A DNA stretch of 64,000 nt from Burkholderiales bacterium (GCA_022841915.1 JALHQN010000005.1:1-64000), one strand, 5' to 3'; shown: positions 8,327-16,738, numbered from the stretch's first letter. The notes: generated by a model not told the origin, from the sequence alone. Translations and numbers: made by a program.

Positions 8327-9487
8327 ATGTTTAATAGTCCCAAGATCATCCATACCGAAGAATCCATGCGCGAAGGGATGCAGATCGAAAGCGCCGATAT
8401 CCCGGTCGCCGACAAGATCGCGCTGCTCAATGCACTGTCCGAAACCGGCCTGAAAGACATCGCCGTGGGCTCGTTCGTGAGCCCGAAGTACACGCCGCAG
8501 ATGGCCAAGATGGACGAAATCATGGCCGGCTTCACGCCCAAAGCCGGCGTGAAGTACAGCTACACGGCGCTCAACGAGAAGGGGATCGAGCGCGCCAAGG
8601 CCTATACGCCGCCCTTGAGCCCCAAGGCGCACGAGCATTCGACGCGCGTCGACATGTGCGACACCTTCGCCCAGCGCAACACCAATCGCACGCAAGCCCA
8701 GCAGATGGCCACCTGGCCCAAGCAGATCGAGAAGGCCAAGGCGAGCAACGCCAAGTCGGGCGGCATGTCGATCAGCAATGCCTTCGGCTCGAACTGGGTC
8801 GGTCGGGTCACGACCGAGCAGCTGATGAGCATGTACAGCAAGATGTACAACCAGTGGGAAGCCGCGGGCATTCCCGTCACCAAGATCGGCATGTCGGATG
8901 CGAACGGCTGGTGCATGCCGCACGAGGTCGAGGCAGCGATCGTCGAGATCAAGCGCCGCTGGCCCTCGATCAAGGATTTCAATCTGCACCTGCACAACAC
9001 CCGCGGTACCGGGCTCGCCTGCATCTACGCGGCGATGAAGCTGCTCGACAGCACCGACACCTTGCGCATCCAGACGGCGATCGGCGGCATGGCCGGCTGC
9101 CCGTATTGCGGCAACGGCCGCGCGGCCAGCATGATCGCCACCGAAGACTTGATGCACATGCTCGAAGAGATGGGCATCGACACCGGCGTGGATCTCTACA
9201 AGCTGGTGGAGTGCGTCTGGCTGGCCGAGAAGGTCGTTGGGCACGGGCTCTACGGTTTCGTCTCCAAGGCCGGTCCGCGTCCGCACTTCGACAAGCTCTA
9301 TGCGATGGACATGCCGCATATCGAGACCATGGAGCAGGCCAAGCACTTCATCTACGGCAAGAAGGCTCACGAGGGCGCGATGACGCCTTGGGCCAAGCCC
9401 ATCACCAGCTGGCAGCGTTCCGAGGCGCCCGTGCCGCCGCCGCCCGCCGGCGTCGTGGAGTTGCCGAAGAAGGCGACGGGGGGATGA
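8327..9487 (+). CDS. HMG-CoA lyase-like DRE-TIM enzyme, paralogue 2
   Basis: 386-residue tandem paralogue of the preceding gene, about 85% identical by eye. It keeps the same unusual signature (MREGMQIE, DIAVGSF), the HLHNTRG metal-ligand pair, the GGMAGCPYC loop and the same C-terminal extension. Differences cluster between residues 100 and 185; the last ~130 residues are almost unchanged, which suggests strong constraint or gene conversion. The start at 8327 has AGGAG upstream. Its TGA at 9485-9487 overlaps the ATG of the CoA-transferase (ATGA), so the two are translationally coupled. The two lyases might form a hetero-oligomer or act on different acyl-CoAs. Confidence 0.8.
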   Translation: MFNSPKIIHTEESMREGMQIESADIPVADKIALLNALSETGLKDIAVGSFVSPKYTPQMAKMDEIMAGFTPKAGVKYSYTALNEKGIERAKAYTPPLSPKAHEHSTRVDMCDTFAQRNTNRTQAQQMATWPKQIEKAKASNAKSGGMSISNAFGSNWVGRVTTEQLMSMYSKMYNQWEAAGIPVTKIGMSDANGWCMPHEVEAAIVEIKRRWPSIKDFNLHLHNTRGTGLACIYAAMKLLDSTDTLRIQTAIGGMAGCPYCGNGRAASMIATEDLMHMLEEMGIDTGVDLYKLVECVWLAEKVVGHGLYGFVSKAGPRPHFDKLYAMDMPHIETMEQAKHFIYGKKAHEGAMTPWAKPITSWQRSEAPVPPPPAGVVELPKKATGG

Positions 9488-10746
9488 TGAATGCAGCGCA
9501 GTCGGGAAAGCAGAAACTTCCCCTGGATGGGGTTCGCGTTCTCGAACTGAGCCATATCGTCGCCGGGCCGAGCGGGGGCATGATCCTCGCCGACCTCGGC
9601 GCCGATGTGATCAAGATCGAGCATCCGGACAGCGGCGACACCAGTCGCGGCAGCGGCAACAACGGCGCGACTTTCTTCACCTACAACCGCAACAAGAAGT
9701 ACCTCGCGCTCGACCTTCGCCAGGCCAAGGGCAAGGCGATCTTCGAGCGGCTGGTGAAGAATGCCGATGTCGTGTTCAACAACTTCGCGCCCGGTGCGCT
9801 CGATCGGCTCGGGCTCGGCTACGAGTGGGGCAAGCAGGTCAATCCTCGCATCATCTACTGCGCGGTGAAGGGCTTTCTGCCGGGGCCGTTCGGCGATCGG
9901 CCTTATCTCGACGAACTGGCCCAGATGGCCGGCGGGCTTGCCTACCTCACCGGTCTGAAAGATCTGCCGCTGCGTGCCGGCGCTTCGGTGACGGATATCG
10001 GCGCAGCGACCTATGGCGCTATGGCCGTGTTGGCGGCGTTGTTCCGTCGCAATACTACGGGCATGGGCGAATCGATCGAAGCCGGCCTCTACGAGACCGT
10101 GGTCTTCTGGGTCGGTCAGGCCATCACCACGGCGCAGATGACAGGCAAGGACGCCACGCCGCGCGGCGAGAAGACCAGCAGCGGCATGGACGACAAGATG
10201 GGCTGGGGCGTTTATCGGCTCTTCCCCACCAAAGACGGCTCGCAGGTATTCATCGCGGTCACCGCCAATCGCCACTGGACAGCGTTGTGCGAGCTGCTCG
10301 GATTCGACGACTGGAAGGATGCGAAGGAATTCAACACCAATCGCAAGCGCTCGGCGAACAAGGGCGTGTTGGCCGAGCGCATCAAGGCGGCCGTGCTGCA
10401 GTACACCTTCGAAGAGATCACCGCCAAGCTCGGCGACAAGCGCATCCCCTATGCACCGGTGAATACCCCGATGGGCCTGGTGAGCGAACGTCATCTCAAC
10501 GAAGGCAAGCGCTGGCTCGATCTCGATGTCGCCGGCCACAAGCTCAAGGTGTCCAAGCTGCCGATTTCGATGAGCGAGACGGAGGACTTCGGCGTGCGCA
10601 TGCAACCCGGCACGATCGGCAACAACACCGATCAGATCCTCGCCGAAGCGGGCTATTCCGCCGCAGAGATTGCTGCGTTCAAGGCCGAGAACGTGGTGGC
10701 ATCGACGGATCGCATGTTCACAGATCTGCCGACCGAGGGCGGTTGA
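9484..10746 (+). CDS. CaiB/BaiF family III CoA-transferase
   Basis: 420-residue family III CoA-transferase. N-terminal marks are GVRVLELSHIVAGP and LADLGADVIKIE; the likely catalytic aspartate is Asp143 in RPYLDELAQ. These enzymes move CoA between carboxylic acids through an aspartyl-CoA intermediate. The start ATG (9484) overlaps the stop of lyase paralogue 2; a second ATG follows immediately at 9487. The coupling implies that the enzyme activates an acid to the thioester that the two lyases process, or recycles CoA from a product. It ends before a terminator-like hairpin. Confidence 0.9.
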   Translation: MMNAAQSGKQKLPLDGVRVLELSHIVAGPSGGMILADLGADVIKIEHPDSGDTSRGSGNNGATFFTYNRNKKYLALDLRQAKGKAIFERLVKNADVVFNNFAPGALDRLGLGYEWGKQVNPRIIYCAVKGFLPGPFGDRPYLDELAQMAGGLAYLTGLKDLPLRAGASVTDIGAATYGAMAVLAALFRRNTTGMGESIEAGLYETVVFWVGQAITTAQMTGKDATPRGEKTSSGMDDKMGWGVYRLFPTKDGSQVFIAVTANRHWTALCELLGFDDWKDAKEFNTNRKRSANKGVLAERIKAAVLQYTFEEITAKLGDKRIPYAPVNTPMGLVSERHLNEGKRWLDLDVAGHKLKVSKLPISMSETEDFGVRMQPGTIGNNTDQILAEAGYSAAEIAAFKAENVVASTDRMFTDLPTEGG

Positions 10747-10782
10747 CGCTCCCGGACGAGTAAGCCGTACACGGCGCTGGCG

Positions 10783-10822
10783 AAGGGGGCAGTTCCCCAG
10801 GGACTGTCCCCTTTGTGTTTTT
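10783..10822 (+). terminator. Terminator after lyase/CoA-transferase unit
   Basis: An 11-bp stem with one G-U pair and one bulged T (AAGGGGGCAGT against ACTGTCCCCTT), loop CCAG, is followed by TGTGTTTTT. It lies between the convergent CoA-transferase and 3-oxoacid CoA-transferase genes and has the T-run expected for intrinsic termination of the rightward transcript. Confidence 0.65.
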
Positions 10823-11024
10823 CCGTCGAACGGTGCCTGCTACAGTCCCTCGATCGCATTCGGAGTTGTTCGGGTACGCGCCTGCGCGCGGATCGAAACG
10901 GGGCCTTCGCGTTTTCGACGTCCCGGATGGGCGGCACAGGCGACAACGCGGTCGCAGCTTGCGCCGGGACCGCGTTGCCCATGCAGGGACAGCACCGCGC
11001 ATGGCGGCGCTTGCCGGGGAGAGT

Positions 11025-12416
11025 CTATGCCATCACGCCGACGTTCTTCGCCGGCACAATCTCCATGTCGGCCAAGGCGATGACCTCCTCGGGGGTGAAG
11101 CCGGGGGCGACTTCCTCCAGCACGAAGCGGCCGTCGACGAAATGCAGCAGCGCGAGATCGGTCACGACGTAGTCGACGCAGCCTTCGCCCGTCAGGGGAT
11201 ACGTGCATTTCTTCTTCAGCTTGGAGCGGCCCTTGCTGTCGCAGTGTTCCATCACGATGACCAACTGCTTGGCGCCGGAGATGAGATCCATCGCACCGCC
11301 GATGCCGCCGCGGATCTTGTCGCTCGTGCTCCAGTTCGCAACGTTCGCGTACTGGTCCACTTCGTAGGCGCCGAGAATCACGGTGTCGATCTTGCCGCCA
11401 CGCGCCATCTCGAACGACGTCACGCTGTCGAAGAACGATGCGCCCGGCTTCAATTCGACGAATTGACCACTGGCGTTGTAGACATCCAGATCGATATTGT
11501 CTCCCGATACCATCTTGCCATAGCCGAGTACGCCGTTCTCGGCATGCAGGGTGACGTCGCGGCCCTCGAGGTAGTTGGAGACCTGGGTCGGAATGCCGGT
11601 GCCCAGGTTCACATACGTGCCTTCCTTCACCAGTCCGGCGGCGCGCTTGCCGATACCTGCGCGCGTCAGCGCCGGCTTGCCGTTGTACGTCCGGGCGGTG
11701 TCCGGGGCGCGGCGCGGCGTGCGGCGAAGGGCTTCGGTGTCCATCGGTACCGTCGAGGTCACCACGCGCGACACGAAGATGCCCGGCAGATTGATGAGTT
11801 CAGGCGGGATGCCGCCGACTTCGACGATCTCGTCGACCTCGACGATCGCCACCTTGGCGGCCTTGGCGAAGGCGGGATTGAAGTTCAGGCTGCCCCCGCG
11901 GAACTGGACATTGCCCGCGCGATCGGCGCGATAGCCGCGCAGCAGCGCGTAGTCGACCTGTATGCCCGTTTCGAGCACGTACTTCTCTCCGTTGAACTCG
12001 CGGATCTCCTTGCCTTCGGTGAGGAGCGTGCCGACGCTCGTCGGGGTATAGAAGGCCGGTATGCCGGAGCCGCCCGCGCGGCAACGCTCGACCAGGGTGC
12101 CCTGGGGCACGAGTTCGACTTCCATCTCGCCGGCGTTGATCTGCGCTTCGCTGGCCGTGTTCAGGCCCGGTCGCACGGAAAACGCGGCGATCAGCTTCTT
12201 GACCTGCTTGTTCTCGGCCAGGATCTGACCGCGGATTTCGCCTGGACCGCCCAGGGAATTGCAGACCAGTGTCAGGTTTTTGGTGCCCTTGTCACGCAGT
12301 GCGATGAGCAGGCTCGAAGCGAACCGATGACCGACGCTGAAGCCGGCGACCGCCACGGTCGCCCCATCGGGAATGTCCGCGACCGCCTGCTTGGGCGACG
12401 CTACCACCTTGTCCAT
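11025..12416 (-). CDS. 3-oxoacid CoA-transferase, fused A and B subunits
   Basis: 463-residue family I CoA-transferase in which the usual alpha (about 1-235) and beta (about 240-463) subunits are one chain, as in mammalian SCOT. The beta half carries GTGIP (272-276) and the catalytic glutamate Glu293 in HAENGVLG. The alpha-half glycine loop reads DGATVAVAGFSVGH. It would transfer CoA from succinyl- or acetyl-CoA to a 3-oxo acid or another short acid. The ATG at 12416 is preceded by GAGGAGAG. An MBL-fold hydrolase gene lies 168 bases upstream on the same strand, and two potential stem-loops occupy part of that gap. Confidence 0.9.
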   Translation of the reverse strand: MDKVVASPKQAVADIPDGATVAVAGFSVGHRFASSLLIALRDKGTKNLTLVCNSLGGPGEIRGQILAENKQVKKLIAAFSVRPGLNTASEAQINAGEMEVELVPQGTLVERCRAGGSGIPAFYTPTSVGTLLTEGKEIREFNGEKYVLETGIQVDYALLRGYRADRAGNVQFRGGSLNFNPAFAKAAKVAIVEVDEIVEVGGIPPELINLPGIFVSRVVTSTVPMDTEALRRTPRRAPDTARTYNGKPALTRAGIGKRAAGLVKEGTYVNLGTGIPTQVSNYLEGRDVTLHAENGVLGYGKMVSGDNIDLDVYNASGQFVELKPGASFFDSVTSFEMARGGKIDTVILGAYEVDQYANVANWSTSDKIRGGIGGAMDLISGAKQLVIVMEHCDSKGRSKLKKKCTYPLTGEGCVDYVVTDLALLHFVDGRFVLEEVAPGFTPEEVIALADMEIVPAKNVGVMA

Positions 12417-12452
12417 GCTGCTCTCCTCGGGAATTGTCGGCGCGCAAGCCAA

Positions 12453-12476
12453 GACGCATGCGTCCGAAAAGGACGC
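12453..12476 (-). promoter_or_regulatory. Mutually exclusive stem-loops upstream of CoA-transferase
   Basis: The palindrome GACGCATGCGTC (12453-12464) and the stem GCGTCC-GAAAA-GGACGC (12460-12476) share the GCGTC arm, so only one can form at a time. They lie about 37 bases before the 3-oxoacid CoA-transferase start. This could be a switchable leader or an operator half-site; nothing else supports either reading. Confidence 0.3.
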
Positions 12477-12482
12477 CGCATC

Positions 12483-12503
12483 CCGTTGCGCAGTGTGCAA
12501 CGG
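12483..12503. promoter_or_regulatory. 7-bp inverted repeat, possible operator
   Basis: CCGTTGC and GCAACGG are separated by seven bases, about 67 bases upstream of the 3-oxoacid CoA-transferase start. Size and spacing fit a dimeric repressor site, but no regulator gene is near. Confidence 0.3.
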
Positions 12504-12584
12504 AAGGTAGCAACCCCGTCAGCGCGCGTCAACGCCGGTGCAAAGCCCGGCGAGGCTGATTCCGGGTCAAGAGCCGCTATCGCC

Positions 12585-13418
12585 TCAGAGCGGCTTCCAG
12601 TTGCCCGTCAGGTAATCGTAGAGATTGGCGATGTTGCGCTTCATGACCAGGGGTGCCATACCCTCCTGCTCGATATCCATCGGATAGCGATCCGTCATCG
12701 CGGTGAGCCGGACGATGGCCTCCTCCTTGGTCATGCCGCGGTCGATGGCGCACTGCACGTAATGCTTCCATTCCTCGATGAACGCGGCTTGCTCGTCGAG
12801 GTAGCTCTTGCCGCAGACCTCGCCATGGCCGGGCACGAACACTTCTTCGTCCAATCGACCCAGCGCTTGCAGCGACCCCAGCCAGGCATCCGGATCGGCT
12901 TCCTGCAGCCAGGTATGGCATTTGTGGAAGACATTGTCGCTGGTAAAGATCACGCCTTCTTCCTTGATGCAGATCGCAGCCTGATAGGCGGTATGTCCGG
13001 GCATGTGGATCATTTCGAAGGTGTGGTTGCCGACGTGCAGCGTCATGCCGCTCTCGAAGGTGAGGACGGGCGCGTTCGCGTGGTACCCCTCGAGAAGCGC
13101 GGGCTCGTTCGGGCCGAAGGCGGCCACGCGGGCCACGTGCTCTTCCATGTTGGTTTCGAGCATGCGCTTGCGCACGCCCGCATGGGCGATGACAGGCGCA
13201 TCGAAGTACGCGTTGCCCGTCCAGTGGTCGCCGTGGGGCTCGGTATTGAGGATGTAGCGCACCGGGCCGTGCTTGGCGATTTCGGCCTTGAGCTTGAGCG
13301 CATCGCTCGGCTTGTGCGGCGTATCGATCAGCACCACCCCTTCGGTGGTGACCACGAAGCCGTGGTTCGCGCCGCGCATGCGGGTTTCTACGAATAGATT
13401 TCGAGTCAATTGTTGCAC
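12585..13418 (-). CDS. MBL-fold metallo-hydrolase with altered metal motif
   Basis: 277-residue metallo-beta-lactamase-fold hydrolase. The HxHxDH motif reads EPHGDH (Glu60, His62, Asp64, His65), so the first zinc-ligand histidine is a glutamate. His142 (MPGHT), Asp161 (TSDNVF) and His198 (VPGHGE) are present. The start is taken as GTG at 13418 because CAGGAGGAG stands about 9 bases before it; no ATG is suitably placed. It lies upstream of the 3-oxoacid CoA-transferase on the same strand and diverges from an SDR gene. Thioester or lactone hydrolysis would fit the neighbourhood but is not shown. Confidence 0.85.
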   Translation of the reverse strand: MQQLTRNLFVETRMRGANHGFVVTTEGVVLIDTPHKPSDALKLKAEIAKHGPVRYILNTEPHGDHWTGNAYFDAPVIAHAGVRKRMLETNMEEHVARVAAFGPNEPALLEGYHANAPVLTFESGMTLHVGNHTFEMIHMPGHTAYQAAICIKEEGVIFTSDNVFHKCHTWLQEADPDAWLGSLQALGRLDEEVFVPGHGEVCGKSYLDEQAAFIEEWKHYVQCAIDRGMTKEEAIVRLTAMTDRYPMDIEQEGMAPLVMKRNIANLYDYLTGNWKPL

Positions 13419-13587
13419 CGCGGTTCTCCTCCTGAGGCGCACCCGAGCGGCAAACCTAGCACGGGATGCGCGCGAGGTGAACTCATTTGCTCGTGCGGCC
13501 ACCGATACGTCTGCGCGCTCCCGGGACAGCCGGCATGGGATACTGTTTCCGAACGACGGACCCAGAACATCAGCCAGGAGGCAGGAA

Positions 13588-14337
13588 ATGCAATCGACGA
13601 TGGAACTGAACGCAAAGGTGGCACTGGTGACCGGAGGTGCACGCAACATCGGCCGCGAGATCTCGCTCGCGCTTGCGGCGGCGGGCGCATGCGTGGCGGT
13701 GAATACGCGCAAGTCGACCGGCGACGGTGAGGGCGTGGTCGAGCAGATCCGCAGTCAAGGCGGTCAGGCGGAACTGTACACGGCCGACATCGCCGACGGT
13801 GCGGCGGATCGGGCCATGGTCGCCAGCGTGATCGAGCGCTTCGGTCGTCTGGATATCCTGGTGCTTAATGCGTCGGTGCGCACCGAGCGTCCGTTCCTGG
13901 AGCTGACCTACGACGAGTGGCACATGCCGCATGCCATCACGCTCGACGGGGCGTTCCATCTGTGTCAGGCCGCGCTGCCCTCCATGATCGCGAACGGCGG
14001 CGGCAGCATCGTCACGCTCGGCGGCATGCAGGCCTTGTCGGGAGCGAAGCATCGCGTGCACAGTTCGGTCGGCAAGCATGGCTTGGTCGGGTTCACGCGC
14101 GGGCTGGCGCGGGAGTTCGCCGATCGCGGCATCCGGGTCAATTGCGTGTCGCCCGGCCAGTTCAACACCACGCGCGCCAATCCGCGCTCACCACGGCCGC
14201 CCACGACGCTGATTCCCCTCGGGCGGGCGGGCGAATCGCAGGAGATCGCCACCGTCGTGCGCTTCCTGTGCGGCGAGGGCGCGAGCTACATCACCGGCCA
14301 GACCATCCACGTCAACGGCGGACAAATGATGTTCTGA
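13588..14337 (+). CDS. SDR family oxidoreductase, non-canonical catalytic site
   Basis: 249-residue Rossmann-fold short-chain dehydrogenase/reductase. The cofactor loop TGGARNIGRE (15-24) and C-terminal ITGQTIHVNGG are typical. The catalytic set is not: aligned on the helix GLVGFTRGLA, the active-site Lys163 is present, but Ser159 stands where Tyr is expected, the usual Ser position reads LGGMQ (144-148), and NNAG is LNASV (93-97). It may be a non-redox SDR or use another mechanism. ATG at 13588 follows AGGAGG. It diverges from the MBL-fold hydrolase. Confidence 0.85.
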   Translation: MQSTMELNAKVALVTGGARNIGREISLALAAAGACVAVNTRKSTGDGEGVVEQIRSQGGQAELYTADIADGAADRAMVASVIERFGRLDILVLNASVRTERPFLELTYDEWHMPHAITLDGAFHLCQAALPSMIANGGGSIVTLGGMQALSGAKHRVHSSVGKHGLVGFTRGLAREFADRGIRVNCVSPGQFNTTRANPRSPRPPTTLIPLGRAGESQEIATVVRFLCGEGASYITGQTIHVNGGQMMF

Positions 14338-14522
14338 CGGATGTTGCGGCGGCAGCGGCGGTGGGGCGCCTCGACCGAGCGCACCACGGGTGTCCCTCGG
14401 GCGGCAGCGCACGTCCCGCGCCGGCCCTGGTATGCTTCATTGCGTCCGCGTCATGGGGTGCGGACTCGTCGTCGTCATGACGCAGCGACGGCTCAGACAG
14501 CCTACTCATTCAGGACGGCGTA

Positions 14523-15794
14523 ATGCGGATCGAAGTGATATGCACCGGCGACGAAGTGCTCACCGGCAAGATCGTCAACACCAATTTCAGCTACATCACG
14601 CAGAAGCTCGAGGACGTCGGTCTTTCGGTCGCCTGGGAAACCACGGTGGGTGACGACAGGGAGAGCCTGCTGCTTGCTTTTCAGCTCGCCGGCCAGCGCG
14701 CGGATGCGGTCATCGTCAACGGCGGGCTCGGGCCCACGGTCGATGATCTGTCGCAAGAAATCGCAGCCAAGGCGGCAGGCGTCGAGTTGGTGCTGGACGA
14801 AGGCTGGCTCGAACAGATGGAGGCGTTCTTTCGTCGGCGCAACCGCATCATGCCGCCGAACAACCGCAAGCAGGCAATGCTGCCCGAGGGCGCGGAAGTC
14901 CTCGACAACCCGGTCGGCACGGCCTGCGGTTTCGCGGTCGACATCGGGCGCGCCCGCTTCTACTTCACCCCCGGCGTGCCGCGCGAATTGCGGCGCATGC
15001 TCGAGGAGCAGATCGTGCCGCGGCTGCTGGCCAAGAGCGGTCTGCAGGCGACCATCTATCTGAAGCGCTTTCACTCCTACGGCATCGGCGAATCGCATGC
15101 CGATGCCTTGCTGACGGGGATCGAAGAGATCGATCCGGACGGCGCGGTGAAGCTGGGGTTCCGCGCCCATTATCCGCAGCTGGAGACCAAATTGACCGTT
15201 CGAGGCAAGGACATGGAGGATGTCCGTCGGCGCCTGGAGCCGGTCGAGCGCGAGGTGCGCAAGCGCTTCGGCAATTTCATCCTGGCCGAGGACGATCAGA
15301 CGCTCGAGCGCGTCGTACTCGACGAACTGCAGCAGCGACGAGCGAGCCTCGCCCTGGTGGAGATGTTCACCAGCGGCCAGATCGCGGCACGCCTGGTGCA
15401 TCTTTCGGGGGCGGAGAAAGTGATCCGGCGCGGGGTCGTCGCGTTGGACATCGCCGAAGTGTGTGCGGCCGTGGGTTGGAATCAGGCCGAGCCCATCACC
15501 CGGATCGATCGGGAGGCGGCCGAAGCGGTCGCCTTGGCTGCACGGGCAGCGACCGGTGCGACCCATGCACTGGCGGTGCTGATCGACCTGGACGAGGGCA
15601 CCGACCGCATCGATTTCGGCGCCTCGGTGTGTCTGGCCATCGTTTCGGGGCACGACGCCGTGTCGCGTCGCAGTCGCATCGTCGGCGGCCGGGATTGGGT
15701 GCGGCTCGGCGCCGTCGAACTCGGGCTGGATTGCCTGCGGCGCTATCTGCAAGACTTGCCCGTGGACGAGCGGATCGATTTCGAGAAGGTATAG
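14523..15794 (+). CDS. cinA: CinA family protein with degenerate C-terminal half
   Basis: 423-residue two-domain CinA protein. Residues 1-170 are a molybdopterin-binding-like (COG1058) domain with CTGDEVLTGKIVNTN and NGGLGPTVDD, linked in other bacteria to ADP-ribose pyrophosphatase activity. The C-terminal part (about 255-420) corresponds to the PncC nicotinamide-nucleotide amidase domain, but the nucleophile motif, usually ESCTGG, reads EMFTSG (280-285), so the catalytic Ser is replaced by Met281. NMN deamidation by this half is therefore doubtful. It has its own 185-base upstream gap and looks monocistronic. Confidence 0.85.
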   Translation: MRIEVICTGDEVLTGKIVNTNFSYITQKLEDVGLSVAWETTVGDDRESLLLAFQLAGQRADAVIVNGGLGPTVDDLSQEIAAKAAGVELVLDEGWLEQMEAFFRRRNRIMPPNNRKQAMLPEGAEVLDNPVGTACGFAVDIGRARFYFTPGVPRELRRMLEEQIVPRLLAKSGLQATIYLKRFHSYGIGESHADALLTGIEEIDPDGAVKLGFRAHYPQLETKLTVRGKDMEDVRRRLEPVEREVRKRFGNFILAEDDQTLERVVLDELQQRRASLALVEMFTSGQIAARLVHLSGAEKVIRRGVVALDIAEVCAAVGWNQAEPITRIDREAAEAVALAARAATGATHALAVLIDLDEGTDRIDFGASVCLAIVSGHDAVSRRSRIVGGRDWVRLGAVELGLDCLRRYLQDLPVDERIDFEKV

Positions 15795-15991
15795 TGTTCC
15801 GATTCGGCATTGGGGCGCGCTCTTCGAGCGGCTCGGCGCGAGGGGCGAGTGGGCAAAGAGGCGCTGCGTCCGGGCACCCGATGTGTTTCGCGAACGGTAC
15901 CCTAGGCGGACACGCCCACGACAGGTCGCCCGACGGCGCGTCTCATCGAATCCATCCCGGCCTAGGTGCTCGGTTCTAGCGGAGTGCATGC

Positions 15992-16738
15992 ATGAATCCC
16001 ATCGCGCCCTGGTTCCAGCTCGGGTACATCATCCCGCATCTGTACACCGACATGGACGCCTACCAGTTCTATCGCGTGGCGCCCGAAGGCATGATGCTGC
16101 TCACCACCGGACTGGATCTCCAGGAGTACAGCCTCGCTGCCGTGGAGGCGCAACTGCCTGTCTTGTGGCATCGGTTCGACCTGCTCGCCGCGAAGAACGT
16201 GGACCGCATCGCCTTGAGCGGCGTGCCGGTCGCGTCCGCTCTCGGGCGCGGGCGCATGCGCGAGATCCTGTCACAAGCGCAAGCGCGCACGGGCGTGCCT
16301 TGCGATACCGATCTGGAAGCGCATATCGCCGCGTTGAAACATCTAGGCGCCACGCGCATTGCGCTCGCCTCCCGCTGGCCGGACGCCGTGAACGGGGCGC
16401 TGACGCGTTATCTGGCCGAAGCCGGCATCGAAGTGCTGACCTGCCGCGCCCGTCCGCGTTCCCTGGAACAGAACAAGCACGCTGCGGCCGACGCCGACCA
16501 TCTTCTCGCACTGGAACTCGGGCGAGAGGCCTTGCGTGCAGCCCCCGCTGCGCAGGCTTTGTTGATGCCTGGCGGACTCTGGTTCGCCATTCATGCCGTG
16601 CGCATGCTCGAAGAGCAGTTCGATCGGCCGGTGCTGCTCAACATCTTGTCGACGACGTGGGCTGCCTTGCATGCGTGCAGCCGCCCCTTGCCGCAGCGAC
16701 CCGACCCCAAATGGGGCCGGGCGTTGTCGAATCTATGA
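15992..16738 (+). CDS. Maleate isomerase / Asp-Glu racemase-like protein
   Basis: 248-residue protein with the layout of the maleate cis-trans isomerase / arylmalonate decarboxylase branch of the Asp/Glu racemase superfamily. These enzymes use one or two cysteines in pseudo-symmetric halves. Here both expected positions are non-cysteine: ALSGVPVAS (near Gly77) and LLMPGGLW (near Gly194-Gly195). The protein's three Cys residues (104, 151, 229) lie elsewhere. ATG at 15992 is used; an overlapping ATG at 15988 is out of frame. A cysteine desulfurase gene follows after 16 bases, so the two are probably co-transcribed. Function is unresolved. Confidence 0.65.
   Translation: MNPIAPWFQLGYIIPHLYTDMDAYQFYRVAPEGMMLLTTGLDLQEYSLAAVEAQLPVLWHRFDLLAAKNVDRIALSGVPVASALGRGRMREILSQAQARTGVPCDTDLEAHIAALKHLGATRIALASRWPDAVNGALTRYLAEAGIEVLTCRARPRSLEQNKHAAADADHLLALELGREALRAAPAAQALLMPGGLWFAIHAVRMLEEQFDRPVLLNILSTTWAALHACSRPLPQRPDPKWGRALSNL

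Noticed and set aside
7073-9370. A 765-codon open frame antisense to the tandem lyases
   Set aside because: It mirrors the lyase codons, repeats itself because the lyases are duplicated, has His/Arg/Asp/Gly-rich composition without a known domain, and has no ribosome site. High GC keeps such frames open.
10815-13397. An 860-codon open frame antisense to the CoA-transferase and MBL genes
   Set aside because: Composition typical of a GC-rich antisense shadow; both genes beneath it have clear domains and ribosome sites.
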